A stretch of 64,000 nucleotides of DNA from Paenibacillus silvestris (GCF_009882985.1 NZ_WTUZ01000021.1:233510-297509), one strand, 5' to 3'; shown: positions 16,279 through 25,431, numbered from the stretch's first letter. Translations and numbers: made by a program. Notes: generated from the sequence alone by a model not told the origin.

Positions 16279-17859
16279 ATGGCACGTAGAAGAGATTTTA
16301 AACTGAGGGCTTTGGTCGACATCCTGATTCTTGTATCTGTTCTGACGACGTTAAGTGTAAGTATTATTGTGGCGTATCATCACGAGAAGAAATCGTTAAC
16401 GCAAACGACATTTGAGTTGAATAAAATATATGCCGATAAAATTACAGATACCGTTAACGGTCTTTTCGTTAATTTGAAACAAGGATTTGAGGTCACAGGG
16501 GCTTATATTGTCAAGGATATGCAGAGTGAGAAAATGGGGGAAATACTAGATTTACTTCAGCAAAATCATACAAGTCTGGATTCGATCACTCTGATTGACC
16601 GTTCAGGAGTAATAATCAACACGACCTCAAATCTGAAACGTATGAAGGGAAAGAAAATCGCAGGTGCCATAGAAGGGTTATTTTCTCAGCATCTAGCAGG
16701 GATTTCCGATCCTTTCCTGATGGATTCTGACGTACTATCTATTGCTATCCTTCAACCTCTCCTAAGTGACGACGGAGAGTTTCAAGGAGCGTTAAGCGGG
16801 ACAATCCGGCTGCATGAGTCGAACTTGTTTAATACGCTGCTCGGGGACTATATGCAAGATGTAGATGGCACATATGCCTATGTGGTGAGCTCCTCAGGAA
16901 AGCTGATTTACCATCCTGACCCCACCCGTATCGGTGATGACGTTTCGCGCAATGCGGCCGTACAAGATGTTTTGAGAAGGATTGGCGGCGTGCAGAGGGT
17001 TACAAACACCAAAGGAGTTGATATGCTGGCTAGCTATACGTATATCAAAGAGTCCGGCTGGGGAATTATTGTGCAGACACCAACGGAATCCGTGCTTGAC
17101 GACTCTCGCCATCTGGTACGGCAAATATTGATTTATGTTGTCCCCATTTTGCTTGCATTTCTAGTAGTCATTTATGTGGTTATCGGTAAAATGGCGGAGC
17201 CGCTGGTGAAGCTGGCTAATTATGCTCAGAGGCTTACGGCTAGCAATTTGATCCAAGATGAGCCTCCACGCATTCATTCTTGGCTATATGAGGCTAATAA
17301 ACTTCACAGAGCGTTTGGACTGGCTGTAAGACATTTGCGATCAGACTTTGACCATCTTTCACTCGATGCACAGACGGACGCCTTAACGGGCTTATATAAC
17401 CGCCGAACGCTCGAAGCTTATTTGCATAATTTGATTTCAAATGAGAAGTCTTTTGGATTTCTTGTCATGGATATTGACCGTTTTAAATTAGTAAATGATA
17501 AAGATGGTCATGAAATGGGGGATAGAATCCTGCAATTCGTTGCTGCAACGATGCAAGCTTATGTGAATAGCCAAGGGGCTTGTTTCCGCTATGGCGGCGA
17601 AGAGTTCGTTATTTTATTACCGAATATGACGATGGGAGAAGCCATGGCAAAGGCTGAATGCATTCGAAAGTTAGTTCAATCATCCAAAGGACCCAAAGGG
17701 AAAAAAGTAACTTTGTCCATCGGAGTAGCGTCATATCCCGAGACAACCCATGAAGCTGATAAACTGTTTGAATTAGCAGATAAAGCGTTATATCGAGCTA
17801 AAAACTTAGGACGCAACCGGGTTGAGGCGGTGCAAAAAGAGTCGCTTTTTGGAGGGTGA
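16279..17859 (+). CDS. Membrane diguanylate cyclase with extracellular Cache sensor
   Basis: A 526-residue protein: cytoplasmic start, membrane helix (about 13-31), a double-Cache-like extracytoplasmic sensor (about 40-270; Y-A-Y-V-V-S-S-S-G-K-L-I-Y-H-P and G-W-G-I-I-V-Q-T-P are typical), a second helix (about 277-297), a HAMP-like linker and a C-terminal GGDEF domain. The active site is G-G-E-E-F at 439-443 with the upstream D-x-F-K-x-V-N-D-K-D-G-H; both are intact, so synthesis of cyclic di-GMP is likely. The RxxD feedback-inhibition site normally five residues before the motif is not present (sequence there is N-S-Q-G-A-C-F-R-Y). Ligand unknown. ATG with GGGAGAG. Confidence 0.88.
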   Translation: MARRRDFKLRALVDILILVSVLTTLSVSIIVAYHHEKKSLTQTTFELNKIYADKITDTVNGLFVNLKQGFEVTGAYIVKDMQSEKMGEILDLLQQNHTSLDSITLIDRSGVIINTTSNLKRMKGKKIAGAIEGLFSQHLAGISDPFLMDSDVLSIAILQPLLSDDGEFQGALSGTIRLHESNLFNTLLGDYMQDVDGTYAYVVSSSGKLIYHPDPTRIGDDVSRNAAVQDVLRRIGGVQRVTNTKGVDMLASYTYIKESGWGIIVQTPTESVLDDSRHLVRQILIYVVPILLAFLVVIYVVIGKMAEPLVKLANYAQRLTASNLIQDEPPRIHSWLYEANKLHRAFGLAVRHLRSDFDHLSLDAQTDALTGLYNRRTLEAYLHNLISNEKSFGFLVMDIDRFKLVNDKDGHEMGDRILQFVAATMQAYVNSQGACFRYGGEEFVILLPNMTMGEAMAKAECIRKLVQSSKGPKGKKVTLSIGVASYPETTHEADKLFELADKALYRAKNLGRNRVEAVQKESLFGG

Positions 17860-17929
17860 GGTAAAAAAGGCCTTGCTTTTTCGATGAGTGAGTGATAAAT
17901 TTTTCATAAGTTACTTTTCATATGTGTGC

Positions 17930-18106
17930 AAACCTTCGGGGCGTGGTGAAATTCCACACCGGCGGTGATTCGACGGCAGGTTCTTTATCTGCTATCGATT
18001 AGTCCGTGACCCGTTTTGAAGCTAGCGGTACCTGATATACAGCTTCGCTACGGCTGACCCGGTGAGAATCCGGGACCGACAGTATAGTCTGGATGGGAGA
18101 AGGAAT
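17930..18106 (+). ncRNA. FMN riboswitch (RFN element)
   Basis: Conserved RFN blocks are present in order: CTTCGGGGC, GGTGAAATTCC, ACCGGCGGTGAT, AGTCCGTGACCCG, GGTGAGAATCCGGGACCGACAG (split here as two blocks, 18061-18082), AGTCTGGATGGGAGAAGG. The 5' CCTTC and 3' GAAGG close helix P1. It senses FMN and controls the riboflavin operon that begins at 18343, acting with the terminator at 18270. A long platform of about 160 bases lies between aptamer and terminator. Confidence 0.95.
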
Positions 18107-18269
18107 ACGCGAACATTAGATTCGCTATGCATGCTTGTACATTTTTTCACGAGAACAAAAATTCGGCAGGTCTATGCTTTCGCATGGCTGCGTCGTGCTT
18201 GTTTGATTTGATCAAAAATGCAGCAAGTGTGGATGGATGAAGCTTCTTCGTGTTACCTAAACAATCTCT

Positions 18270-18305
18270 GGCCCCTATCCGATATACGGAGGGGCCTTTT
18301 TGCAT
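18270..18305 (+). terminator. Riboswitch-controlled terminator in the rib leader
   Basis: GGCCCCT / AGGGGCC stem with T5, 38 bases before ribD. It should form when FMN is bound, stopping transcription before the riboflavin genes. Confidence 0.85.
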
Positions 18306-18342
18306 TCTTATTACAAATAGCTTGGAAAGGCAGTGAACACAC

Positions 18343-19452
18343 ATGCATGTCATGAATGATGAAGCTTATATGAGGCTGGCTCTGCAAATGGCCGAGAGTG
18401 CTCTTGGTCAAACAGGGATTAATCCCGTTGTCGGATGCGTTCTGGTGAAAGAGGGACGTATCGTGGGGATGGGGGCGCATCTGAAGCGCGGACATGGCCA
18501 TGCTGAAGTTCTTGCCTTGCAGATGGCAGGCGAGGAAGCGAAGGGCAGTACGGCATATGTTACACTCGAGCCGTGCAGTCACTTCGGCAAGACGCCGCCG
18601 TGCAGCGACCGTCTCATTGAAGCCGGTGTTACCCGTGTTGTCGTTGCGGGTACAGATCCGAACCCGCAGGTTGCGGGCACGGGAATCGCCAAACTGCGTG
18701 CCCATGGCATCGACGTGTCCGTTGGGCTGCTGGGAGAGGAAGCCTCAGTTATGAATGAGGCATTCAATAAATACATCGTCACGCGGATGCCCTTCGTTAC
18801 ACTGAAAACGGCCAGCACGCTCGATGGCCGCATTGCTTCCAAGACAGGCGACAGCAAGTGGATCACGTCGCCTGCATCTCGCGCATTCGTCCATACCCTG
18901 CGCCATCGGCATCAGGGTATCATGGTCGGCGTCGATACCGTCATCGCCGACGACCCACGCTTAAGCGCGCGCGGCGACGTACCGGCTGTGCAGCCGGTGC
19001 GGATCATCGCGGACTCGCGCTTGCGAGTCCCGCTGGGCGCCCAGGTGCTCACCGAGCAGGATCGTCAGCCGACGATCCTGCTCGCCACCGCACAGGCGCC
19101 CGCCGAGCGGCGTGCCGCGCTGGAAGCGCGCGGCATCACGGTCCTCACCTGCGGGGACGGCCCGCAGGTGGACCTGACGCTCGCTATGCGGCAGCTCGGC
19201 GAGCGCGAGATCGGCTCCATCCTCCTCGAGGGTGGAGGCAAGCTGAGCGGCGCCATGCTGGAGCGGCGCCTGCTGGATAAGCTGGTGCTGATGTTTGCGC
19301 CGAAAATTATCGGCGGGGGGCAGGCAGCACCTATGAACATCACCTTCGAAGGCTTCGCGAAGATGGATGAAGCAATTACGCTCGACCGGTTGAAGGTCGA
19401 GCAGTTCGGACCGGATGTATGCCTAACGGGGTATCCGGTTTATCAAAGCTAA
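18343..19452 (+). CDS. ribD: Bifunctional riboflavin deaminase/reductase RibD
   Basis: Second and third steps of riboflavin synthesis. The N-terminal deaminase has the zinc ligands G-H-A-E-V and E-P-C-S-H-F-G-K-T-P-P-C (about residues 50-86); the reductase domain begins near 148 with T-L-K-T-A-S-T-L-D-G-R-I and has the G-V-D-T-V-I-A-D-D-P-R-L and L-L-E-G-G-G motifs. Length 369 is normal. ATG at 18343, GGAAAGG upstream. The part of the gene coding the reductase (about 18960-19280) is much more GC-rich than the rest of the window and full of perfect inverted repeats, yet the reading frame and domain motifs are intact. Confidence 0.96.
   Translation: MHVMNDEAYMRLALQMAESALGQTGINPVVGCVLVKEGRIVGMGAHLKRGHGHAEVLALQMAGEEAKGSTAYVTLEPCSHFGKTPPCSDRLIEAGVTRVVVAGTDPNPQVAGTGIAKLRAHGIDVSVGLLGEEASVMNEAFNKYIVTRMPFVTLKTASTLDGRIASKTGDSKWITSPASRAFVHTLRHRHQGIMVGVDTVIADDPRLSARGDVPAVQPVRIIADSRLRVPLGAQVLTEQDRQPTILLATAQAPAERRAALEARGITVLTCGDGPQVDLTLAMRQLGEREIGSILLEGGGKLSGAMLERRLLDKLVLMFAPKIIGGGQAAPMNITFEGFAKMDEAITLDRLKVEQFGPDVCLTGYPVYQS
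18981..19401. repeat. Cluster of perfect inverted repeats within ribD
   Basis: Perfect stems inside the coding sequence: 18981-18998 (8 bp, 2-nt loop), 19011-19030 (8 bp, 4-nt loop), 19054-19083 (13 bp, 4-nt loop), 19113-19135 (8 bp), 19146-19170 (10 bp, 5-nt loop), 19381-19401 (7 bp), plus a 10-bp direct repeat GAGCGGCGCC at 19245 and 19261. By hand count 48 of the 60 bases from 19081 are G or C. Confidence 0.85.
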
Positions 19453-19468
19453 CGAATGGAGGGCTGTC

Positions 19469-20140
19469 ATGTTTACCGGCATTATTGAAGAAATCGGCCA
19501 CATGCGCCGCATTCATAGCGTAGGTCAAGCTATGGTATTAACGATAGGTGCGAGAAAGATCCTGGAGGATGTTCATCTGGGAGACAGCATTTCGGTGAAT
19601 GGCGTTTGTCTGACGGTCATTTCGTTTGATAATGAATCTTTTTCCGTAGACGTCATGCCAGAAACATACCGGAAGACGAATTTACGCAAACTGCAAGCTG
19701 GCACGCGCGTGAATTTGGAGCGAGCGATGGCGGCGAACGGCCGCTTCGGCGGTCACATTGTGCAAGGACATGTGGATTCAACAGCAACGATCATTTCACG
19801 TATCCCCGAAGAAAATGCGGTTGTTTATCGGTTCGAACCAGAGGATAAACACATTTTCCGATATATCATAGCTGGCGGCTCGATCACCATTGACGGGATT
19901 TCCCTAACGGTGGTTGATGTCACAGAGCGCGACCTGGCGGTTTCGATTATTCCACATACGCTGGCTCAAACTGTTCTGTATGATAAAAAAGCAGGAGATA
20001 CTATTAACATGGAATGCGATGTTCTGGGCAAATATATGGAACGACTGCTAAAGTTCGGCCCTGCTGATGCCTCAGAAGGCAGCGGCAGAAAGCAAAGTAC
20101 GCTTACTGCAAGCTTTTTGGCGGATCACGGCTTTATGTAA
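19469..20140 (+). CDS. ribE: Riboflavin synthase, alpha subunit
   Basis: Dismutates two lumazines to riboflavin; acts with RibH. Two tandem lumazine-binding domains: M-F-T-G-I-I-E-E-I-G at the N-terminus with S-V-N-G-V-C-L-T-V, and the repeat around residue 98 (G-G-H-I-V-Q-G-H-V-D) with S-I-T-I-D-G-I-S-L-T-V-V. 223 residues. ATG with GGAGG; 16 bases after ribD. Confidence 0.96.
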   Translation: MFTGIIEEIGHMRRIHSVGQAMVLTIGARKILEDVHLGDSISVNGVCLTVISFDNESFSVDVMPETYRKTNLRKLQAGTRVNLERAMAANGRFGGHIVQGHVDSTATIISRIPEENAVVYRFEPEDKHIFRYIIAGGSITIDGISLTVVDVTERDLAVSIIPHTLAQTVLYDKKAGDTINMECDVLGKYMERLLKFGPADASEGSGRKQSTLTASFLADHGFM

Positions 20141-20182
20141 GGAGACTAACTTACAAAGATAGTTTGGTTAGGAGAGGTGAAT

Positions 20183-21409
20183 ATGACAGAAATCAAATTC
20201 AGTACAATCGAAGAGGCACTGAAAGATCTTAGTTTAGGGAAAGTAATCATCGCTGTGGATGATGAGGATCGTGAGAACGAAGGGGACTTTATCGCACTGG
20301 CGGATAAATCGACGCCGGAAGTGATTAATTTCATGATCAAAGAAGGCCGCGGGCTTGTTTGCACGCCGATTACGGAAGAGCGGGCTCAAGAGCTTGACTT
20401 GCCGCCGATGGTCGCTAGAAATACTGACTATCATGGAACTGCCTTTACGGTCTCTGTAGACCATATGGAGACAAGTACAGGAATCTCCGCACATGAGCGT
20501 TCAAGAACGGTTATGGGCTTGATCCATCCTGATACCAAGCCGCAGGATTTCCGTAGACCAGGACATGTGTTCCCGCTTATCGCCAAAAAGGGTGGCGTAC
20601 TTCGCAGAGCTGGACATACAGAAGCAGCAGTTGATTTGGCTATATTATGCGGTTCTTATCCTGCTGCAGTTATTTGTGAAGTCATCAAGGAAGACGGGAC
20701 AATGGCTCGGGTACCGGATCTTATGGAACTTGCCCAGAAACATGATTTGCGTATTATCACGATTCAAGATCTGATCCACTATCGCAACCAGCAGGAGAAA
20801 TTAGTTGAGCGTGAGGTCGAAATCAAGCTTCCTACGGATTTCGGTACTTTTAAAGCGATCGCCTATACGAATCAACTGGATAACAAAGAGCATGTTGCTC
20901 TTGTCAAAGGGACAATTGACCCTTCCAAACCAACGTTGGTACGCGTACATTCCGAATGTTTAACTGGCGATGTTTTCCATTCTCACCGCTGCGATTGCGG
21001 TCCTCAACTTGATGCTGCATTAAAACAGATTGATGAAGAGGGCAATGGTGTATTATTATATATGCGACAGGAAGGTCGCGGCATCGGTCTAATCAACAAA
21101 TTAAAAGCTTATGCTCTGCAAGAGCAGGGATTAGATACCGTAGAAGCGAATATTAAGCTTGGATTCGCTCCAGATCTTCGTGATTATGGCATTGGCGCGC
21201 AAATCCTCAAAGATCTTGGTATTACACAACTGCGTTTGTTAACGAACAACCCTCGCAAAATTAAGGGGCTCGAAGGCTACGGTCTTGAAGTCGTTGAACG
21301 CGTTCCGATTCAAATGGCCAGTAAAGAAGACAACGTGAATTATTTGCGGACGAAAAAACAAAAACTTGGGCACCTCCTGAGTTTTCACGATTCCGGCAGC
21401 GGGATCTAA
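20183..21409 (+). CDS. ribBA: Bifunctional DHBP synthase / GTP cyclohydrolase II
   Basis: Supplies both precursors of riboflavin. The N-terminal 3,4-dihydroxy-2-butanone-4-phosphate synthase half has [10 protein letters not shown] and the [12 protein letters not shown] motif; the C-terminal cyclohydrolase half (from about 205) has the zinc site [17 protein letters not shown] and R-Q-E-G-R-G-I-G-L. 408 residues. AGGAGAGG favours the ATG at 20183; a GTG at 20177 overlaps the RBS. Confidence 0.96.
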   Translation: MTEIKFSTIEEALKDLSLGKVIIAVDDEDRENEGDFIALADKSTPEVINFMIKEGRGLVCTPITEERAQELDLPPMVARNTDYHGTAFTVSVDHMETSTGISAHERSRTVMGLIHPDTKPQDFRRPGHVFPLIAKKGGVLRRAGHTEAAVDLAILCGSYPAAVICEVIKEDGTMARVPDLMELAQKHDLRIITIQDLIHYRNQQEKLVEREVEIKLPTDFGTFKAIAYTNQLDNKEHVALVKGTIDPSKPTLVRVHSECLTGDVFHSHRCDCGPQLDAALKQIDEEGNGVLLYMRQEGRGIGLINKLKAYALQEQGLDTVEANIKLGFAPDLRDYGIGAQILKDLGITQLRLLTNNPRKIKGLEGYGLEVVERVPIQMASKEDNVNYLRTKKQKLGHLLSFHDSGSGI

Positions 21410-21464
21410 ATGGCATGACAAACTAACTAATAACGGTTTTTATATAGAAAAGGAGAATTTAATC

Positions 21465-21935
21465 ATGGCTACAATTTATGAAGGACATTTAATCTCGCAA
21501 AATTTGAAATATGGTATCGTCGTAGGACGTTTCAATGAATTTATTACTTCCAAATTGCTTGGCGGCGCTCAAGACGCTCTGAAACGTCACGGTGTCTTGG
21601 AAAGTGAAGTTGATATTGCATGGGTACCAGGGGCTTTCGAACTTCCACTTATTGCTCAAAAAATGGCGGAGAGCGGGAAATACGATGCTGTTATTACCCT
21701 TGGTGCTGTCATTCGTGGGTCAACGCCTCACTTTGATTATGTGTGCAGCGAAGTTGCGAAAGGTGTATCTGCCATTAACTTGAAAACAGGTGTACCAACG
21801 ATCTTTGGTGTTTTAACGACGGATTCCATCGAGCAAGCCGTTGAGCGTGCGGGAACGAAAGCTGGCAACAAAGGTTGGGAAGCGGCAGTAACGGCAATTG
21901 AGATGGCCAACTTGACGAAGCAATTCACTTCCTAA
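21465..21935 (+). CDS. ribH: 6,7-dimethyl-8-ribityllumazine synthase
   Basis: Condenses the two RibD/RibBA products into lumazine; usually forms a 60-mer shell. The 156-residue protein has V-G-R-F-N-E-F-I-T, the substrate loop W-V-P-G-A-F-E-L-P, and [14 protein letters not shown] with the catalytic His. ATG with AAGGAGA. It is the last riboflavin gene; its TAA overlaps the next ATG (TAATG), so the following membrane protein gene and probably scpAB are in the same transcript. Confidence 0.96.
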   Translation: MATIYEGHLISQNLKYGIVVGRFNEFITSKLLGGAQDALKRHGVLESEVDIAWVPGAFELPLIAQKMAESGKYDAVITLGAVIRGSTPHFDYVCSEVAKGVSAINLKTGVPTIFGVLTTDSIEQAVERAGTKAGNKGWEAAVTAIEMANLTKQFTS

Positions 21936-22573
21936 TGCTTTCTTATTATCATCTGGAATCACTGCTTCCCAGGCTGCTCGCCTTCCTGATTGCTATGACG
22001 CTCCATGATGCTGTACATGCAGGAGTTGCTTGGCTGCTCGGTGATCGAACAGCGCGGGACAGCAAACGTTTATCGCTTAACCCCTTGGTACATTTAGATG
22101 CCTTGGGGTTGGCGATGATTGTTTTTGGACCATATGGCTGGTCGAAGAAAATGCCCGTGGAGGCTTTGCAGTTTAAAAAGCCGAAATTATATCATACAAT
22201 CGTGTATGCAGCAGGTCCTTTTACCAATTTGCTGCTCGCTTTGTTCTTCTGGTGGCTCTATTTCTTTCTTCCATCATTTTTTGGAGGAGCATCCGAGTCG
22301 ATCGTTGTGGAACAGTGGCGAGTCTATTTGCAGTACGGCGTCATTGTTAATCTCATGATTACATTCATACATATGTTACCGCTTTATCCGCTAGATGGCT
22401 GGTATATACTGAAAGGCCTTATTCCTCCGCAAAATCAAAGATGGATGGATCGCAATCGGCGATATGCACTTATTCTTGTCATCGTTTTGATGATTACACC
22501 TACAGGGCAATGGGCGCTAGAACATGTCTATCCGTTTGCCGCGCAGTTTGTTATGAATATATTTTCACTATGA
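21935..22573 (+). CDS. M50-like (site-2 protease fold) membrane protein with altered HExxH
   Basis: A 212-residue protein of about five membrane helices, resembling the YwhC/Rip-type M50 peptidases: helix 1 motif followed by R-D-S-K-R-L-S-L-N-P-L-V-H-L-D, and a late helix with P-L-D-G (Asp154) as third metal ligand. The zinc motif reads H24-D-A-V-H28, with Asp in place of the catalytic Glu of HExxH. It may be an inactive or weak protease. Start ATG shares a base with the ribH stop. No link to riboflavin is apparent. Confidence 0.75.
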   Translation: MLSYYHLESLLPRLLAFLIAMTLHDAVHAGVAWLLGDRTARDSKRLSLNPLVHLDALGLAMIVFGPYGWSKKMPVEALQFKKPKLYHTIVYAAGPFTNLLLALFFWWLYFFLPSFFGGASESIVVEQWRVYLQYGVIVNLMITFIHMLPLYPLDGWYILKGLIPPQNQRWMDRNRRYALILVIVLMITPTGQWALEHVYPFAAQFVMNIFSL

Positions 22574-22589
22574 CAAGGGGGAGATTAAC

Positions 22590-23381
22590 ATGAAAGTTAC
22601 CTATAAGTTAGAAGCTTTTGAAGGCCCCCTTGATCTTTTGCTGCATCTAATCGATAAAGATGAACTTGACATTTATAATATTCCAGTCAAAGAAATTACA
22701 GATCAATATCTGGCTTATGTACAAGCTATGCAAGAGTTGGAGTTGGAGATTACAAGTGAGTTTCTTGTTATGGCTGCTACGCTTCTCTCTATCAAAAGCA
22801 AAATGCTGCTGCCTAAGCCGCCTGTTATTGAATTTGACGAATATTTTGACGATATGAACGATGAGCTTGATCCTCGCGCAGAGTTGGTCGCTAAACTTAT
22901 TGAGTACAGAAAGTACAAGTCTATCGCTGATATGCTCAGAGACAAAGAAGTAGAGCGGAGCTTGGTGTATACGCGTGAGCCCGAAGACTTGACGCCGTTC
23001 TTGCCTCATGTGCAGGAGAACCCTGTTGAGGGGCTGGACGTGGCTGATTTGTTATTCGCTTTTCAGCGGACACTTCGCAAGCTGGTGAACCGCAATATTG
23101 TTACTAGAATTCGAAGAGATGAGATTTCCGTCAAGGAACGGATTAGAGAGGTTATGGATTTGCTAAAAGTAAAAGGCGGCAAGCTGCTTTTCTCGAAGTT
23201 GTTCGATTACGAAATGACCCGGGAAGAGATTGTCGTCACCTTTTTAGCCATTCTTGAATTGATGAAAATGAAAAAAGTCGTATGCTATCAATATCAATTA
23301 TTTGAAGATATCGTTATTCAAGCCAAAGAGGAGGTCTCTGACATTGACACTCAGTTTTCCACAGATGAAATCAATTATTGA
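22590..23381 (+). CDS. scpA: Segregation and condensation protein A
   Basis: Kleisin subunit of the SMC-ScpAB condensin. The 263-residue protein starts with the kleisin N-domain motif F-E-G-P-L-D-L-L-L-H-L-I, then I-T-D-Q-Y-L, and ends in the winged-helix C-domain with F-L-A-I-L-E-L (SMC contact). ATG with AAGGGGGAG. Overlaps scpB by 38 bases. Confidence 0.95.
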   Translation: MKVTYKLEAFEGPLDLLLHLIDKDELDIYNIPVKEITDQYLAYVQAMQELELEITSEFLVMAATLLSIKSKMLLPKPPVIEFDEYFDDMNDELDPRAELVAKLIEYRKYKSIADMLRDKEVERSLVYTREPEDLTPFLPHVQENPVEGLDVADLLFAFQRTLRKLVNRNIVTRIRRDEISVKERIREVMDLLKVKGGKLLFSKLFDYEMTREEIVVTFLAILELMKMKKVVCYQYQLFEDIVIQAKEEVSDIDTQFSTDEINY

Positions 23382-23967
23382 AGGACTGCTCTTTGCCTCT
23401 GGTGACGAGGGATTGGACGCCAAGCAGTTAGCTGAGGTCATGGAGCTTGATTTGTACATCGTTCGTGATTTGCTTAAAGATATGCGAACGGAATTTAAAC
23501 GCAAGGGAAGAGGAGTTCAGATTGTCGAGGTGGCAGGTGCTTACCAGTTAACCACATTGGCTGAGCATGCGCCCTATTTTGAGCGTCTGGCTTATACGCC
23601 TTCTCGTTCCTCTTTATCTCAAGCTGCACTTGAGACTTTATCCATTGTTGCTTATAAGCAACCAATTACAAGGGTAGAAATCGAAGAAATACGTGGCGTG
23701 AAATGTGATCGTGCTTTGGCAACCTTAGTAGGAAAAGATCTTATTTTAGAAGTCGGACGGGCAGATGCTGTAGGTAAACCAATCTTGTATGGGACATCCA
23801 AGCAATTTCTCGAGTATTTCGGGCTCAGCTCCATCCAAGAGCTACCGGATTCAGGCAGCTTCCAAGGCAATTTTGATTTGGAGGAAGAGACTCGCATGTT
23901 GTTTGACCGGATGGGCGGGGATCAGAAACAGATTACGCTCGATGATGTTTCGGAGGAAACCGAATAA
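23344..23967 (+). CDS. scpB: Segregation and condensation protein B
   Basis: KITE subunit of condensin: two winged-helix domains, the first with I-I-E-G-L-L-F-A-S-G-D-E-G-L, the second with L-S-I-V-A-Y-K-Q-P-I-T-R-V-E-I-E-E-I-R-G-V. The TTG at 23344 follows AGAGGAGG by 9 bases and aligns with the start of B. subtilis ScpB residue for residue; the frame is open further upstream inside scpA but without support. 207 residues, overlapping the scpA end. Confidence 0.94.
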   Translation: MTLSFPQMKSIIEGLLFASGDEGLDAKQLAEVMELDLYIVRDLLKDMRTEFKRKGRGVQIVEVAGAYQLTTLAEHAPYFERLAYTPSRSSLSQAALETLSIVAYKQPITRVEIEEIRGVKCDRALATLVGKDLILEVGRADAVGKPILYGTSKQFLEYFGLSSIQELPDSGSFQGNFDLEEETRMLFDRMGGDQKQITLDDVSEETE

Positions 23968-24060
23968 CCTAAATGCATTTCATTTCCTAAATTAGCTCAT
24001 ACTAACTCTACTTGCCAGAAGATATCTTCTAGCTGTGGAGTTTTTTTGTTAAGGGGGAGA

Positions 24061-24768
24061 ATGGGGTTGTTGTGGGTAGGATTCGTGCTTCTAGTCGTCA
24101 TCCTTGCCATTATCATTGTGCTGCTCAGTTTCATTCGGGGAGAGTTTTATTTCTCTAGGGTGAAAGATAATGACACACTTTCTTTGGAGATGCGTGCGTT
24201 ATTTGGGTTAATCCGTTATCGCTACGTCATCCCCATTATACAGTTCAAGGGATTCACGAAAGGAATCCTTATTAAATCTGAAATCGTGAGTAAAACATAC
24301 GCGAAGCTGAAAGATGAAAGCAAGGATCATATTACGAAGGACAAAGTGATTCAATTTTATAAAGAGACAAAAGACGTCCTGGTTCATACTCTTAATCTGT
24401 ATGATTGGACGAAACAAACCTTAGCTAAAGTGGAATGTACAGAGCTCAAATGGATTACACGCGTGGGTGTGGGAGATGCCCCGGAAACGGCTATTACGAC
24501 GGGAGCGATTTGGGGGATCAAATCTTCGCTTCTAGGGTTTACCATGCGTTATGTTCAGGTGAAAGCAACACCGCGGGTAGATGTGATACCGCAATTCAAT
24601 GAGAAACATTTCTCAACGGAAGTAAGAGTTGCGGCCCGAATCCGCGTCTGGCATATGGTTTTTGCAGGTGTGAGGCTGATGGTTAGGGCATCTAAAGTAA
24701 AAGGCGGCATCCGCACCTGGATTCAAATAGCCCTCAAAGCAAGGTCGCGGCTTAAAACAGCTTCATGA
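24061..24768 (+). CDS. DUF2953 (YtfI-like) membrane-anchored protein
   Basis: About 235 residues: one N-terminal membrane helix (1-22), then a basic, mixed alpha/beta domain with the family's pattern F-S-R-V-K-D-N-D-T-L-S-L-E-M-R-A-L-F-G-L and G-D-A-P-E-T-A-I-T-T-G-A-I-W-G. In B. subtilis the YtfI gene precedes ytfJ, as here. Function is unknown; sporulation-related by context. Start is uncertain: ATG 24061 sits very close to AAGGGGGAG, and a TTG at 24067 would have better spacing. Confidence 0.75.
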   Translation: MGLLWVGFVLLVVILAIIIVLLSFIRGEFYFSRVKDNDTLSLEMRALFGLIRYRYVIPIIQFKGFTKGILIKSEIVSKTYAKLKDESKDHITKDKVIQFYKETKDVLVHTLNLYDWTKQTLAKVECTELKWITRVGVGDAPETAITTGAIWGIKSSLLGFTMRYVQVKATPRVDVIPQFNEKHFSTEVRVAARIRVWHMVFAGVRLMVRASKVKGGIRTWIQIALKARSRLKTAS

Positions 24769-24884
24769 TGTACATAACGATATTCCTCTAAGGGTACTCT
24801 AAAAAAGAACCAATATTGGTCTTAGACGATTAAGCTTCCGATGCCAGTTTTTAATGGCGAAAAACGCTAAGGAGGAATATTATC

Positions 24885-25379
24885 ATGTCAGAACACCCAA
24901 TTCAAGGTCTCATGAAAGTCGCCATGGAAAATATCAAAGAAATGGTCGACGTGAACACGATTGTCGGAGACCCGGTTGAAACCCCGGATGGCAGTGTCAT
25001 AATGCCAATATCCAAAGTCGGTTTCGGATTTGCGGCGGGAGGCAGTGAGTTCGTGACCGATTCCGAAATTGAGATTGATGGCGGCTCGATGGGCAAAAGC
25101 GATGCGCTGAATGCGAAGGTTTCCCTTCCATTCGGAGGCGGCAGCGGCGGAGGGGTTTCCATTACACCAATTGCCTTCCTCGTTGTTGGCAAAAATGGCG
25201 TTAAGGTTGTTCCTCTCGACAACCAGACGCATATTCTGGAGCGCCTCATAGATTCTGCGCCGCAAGTCGTAGACCGGATTCAAAGTATGATCAAAGGCTT
25301 CAACACGAAGCAAGGCACAGTCGGAACAAACGGCGCGAACAACGTAACGAATATCGAGAATCAAAATTTCATCGTTTAA
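24885..25379 (+). CDS. gerW: Spore protein GerW/YtfJ
   Basis: A 164-residue protein of the YtfJ family needed for efficient germination in Bacillus. Characteristic segments: M-E-N-I-K-E-M-V-D-V-N-T-I-V-G-D-P-V at the N-terminus, S-K-V-G-F-G-F-A-A-G-G-S-E-F, and the glycine-rich F-G-G-G-S-G-G-G-V-S-I-T-P-I-A-F-L-V. ATG with AAGGAGGAA. Terminator directly after. Confidence 0.93.
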   Translation: MSEHPIQGLMKVAMENIKEMVDVNTIVGDPVETPDGSVIMPISKVGFGFAAGGSEFVTDSEIEIDGGSMGKSDALNAKVSLPFGGGSGGGVSITPIAFLVVGKNGVKVVPLDNQTHILERLIDSAPQVVDRIQSMIKGFNTKQGTVGTNGANNVTNIENQNFIV

Positions 25380-25398
25380 GTGATCGGTTATCGTCTGG

Positions 25399-25424
25399 GC
25401 TGTCCTCTGTGACAGCTTTTTTTC
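25399..25424 (+). terminator. Intrinsic terminator of gerW
   Basis: GCTGTC / GACAGC stem with a CTCTGT loop and T7. Confidence 0.82.
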
Positions 25425-25431
25425 ATTGTGC

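Noticed and set aside
18858..19280. Arg/Ala/Gly-rich open frame overlapping ribD on the same strand
   Set aside because: Arises from the GC-rich patch, where stop codons are rare in every frame; the RibD frame carries the domain motifs.
24017..24030. Perfect palindrome AGAAGATATCTTCT, and ACCAATATTGGT at 24809-24820
   Set aside because: Short palindromes in intergenic DNA without promoter elements nearby; possible operators but no support.
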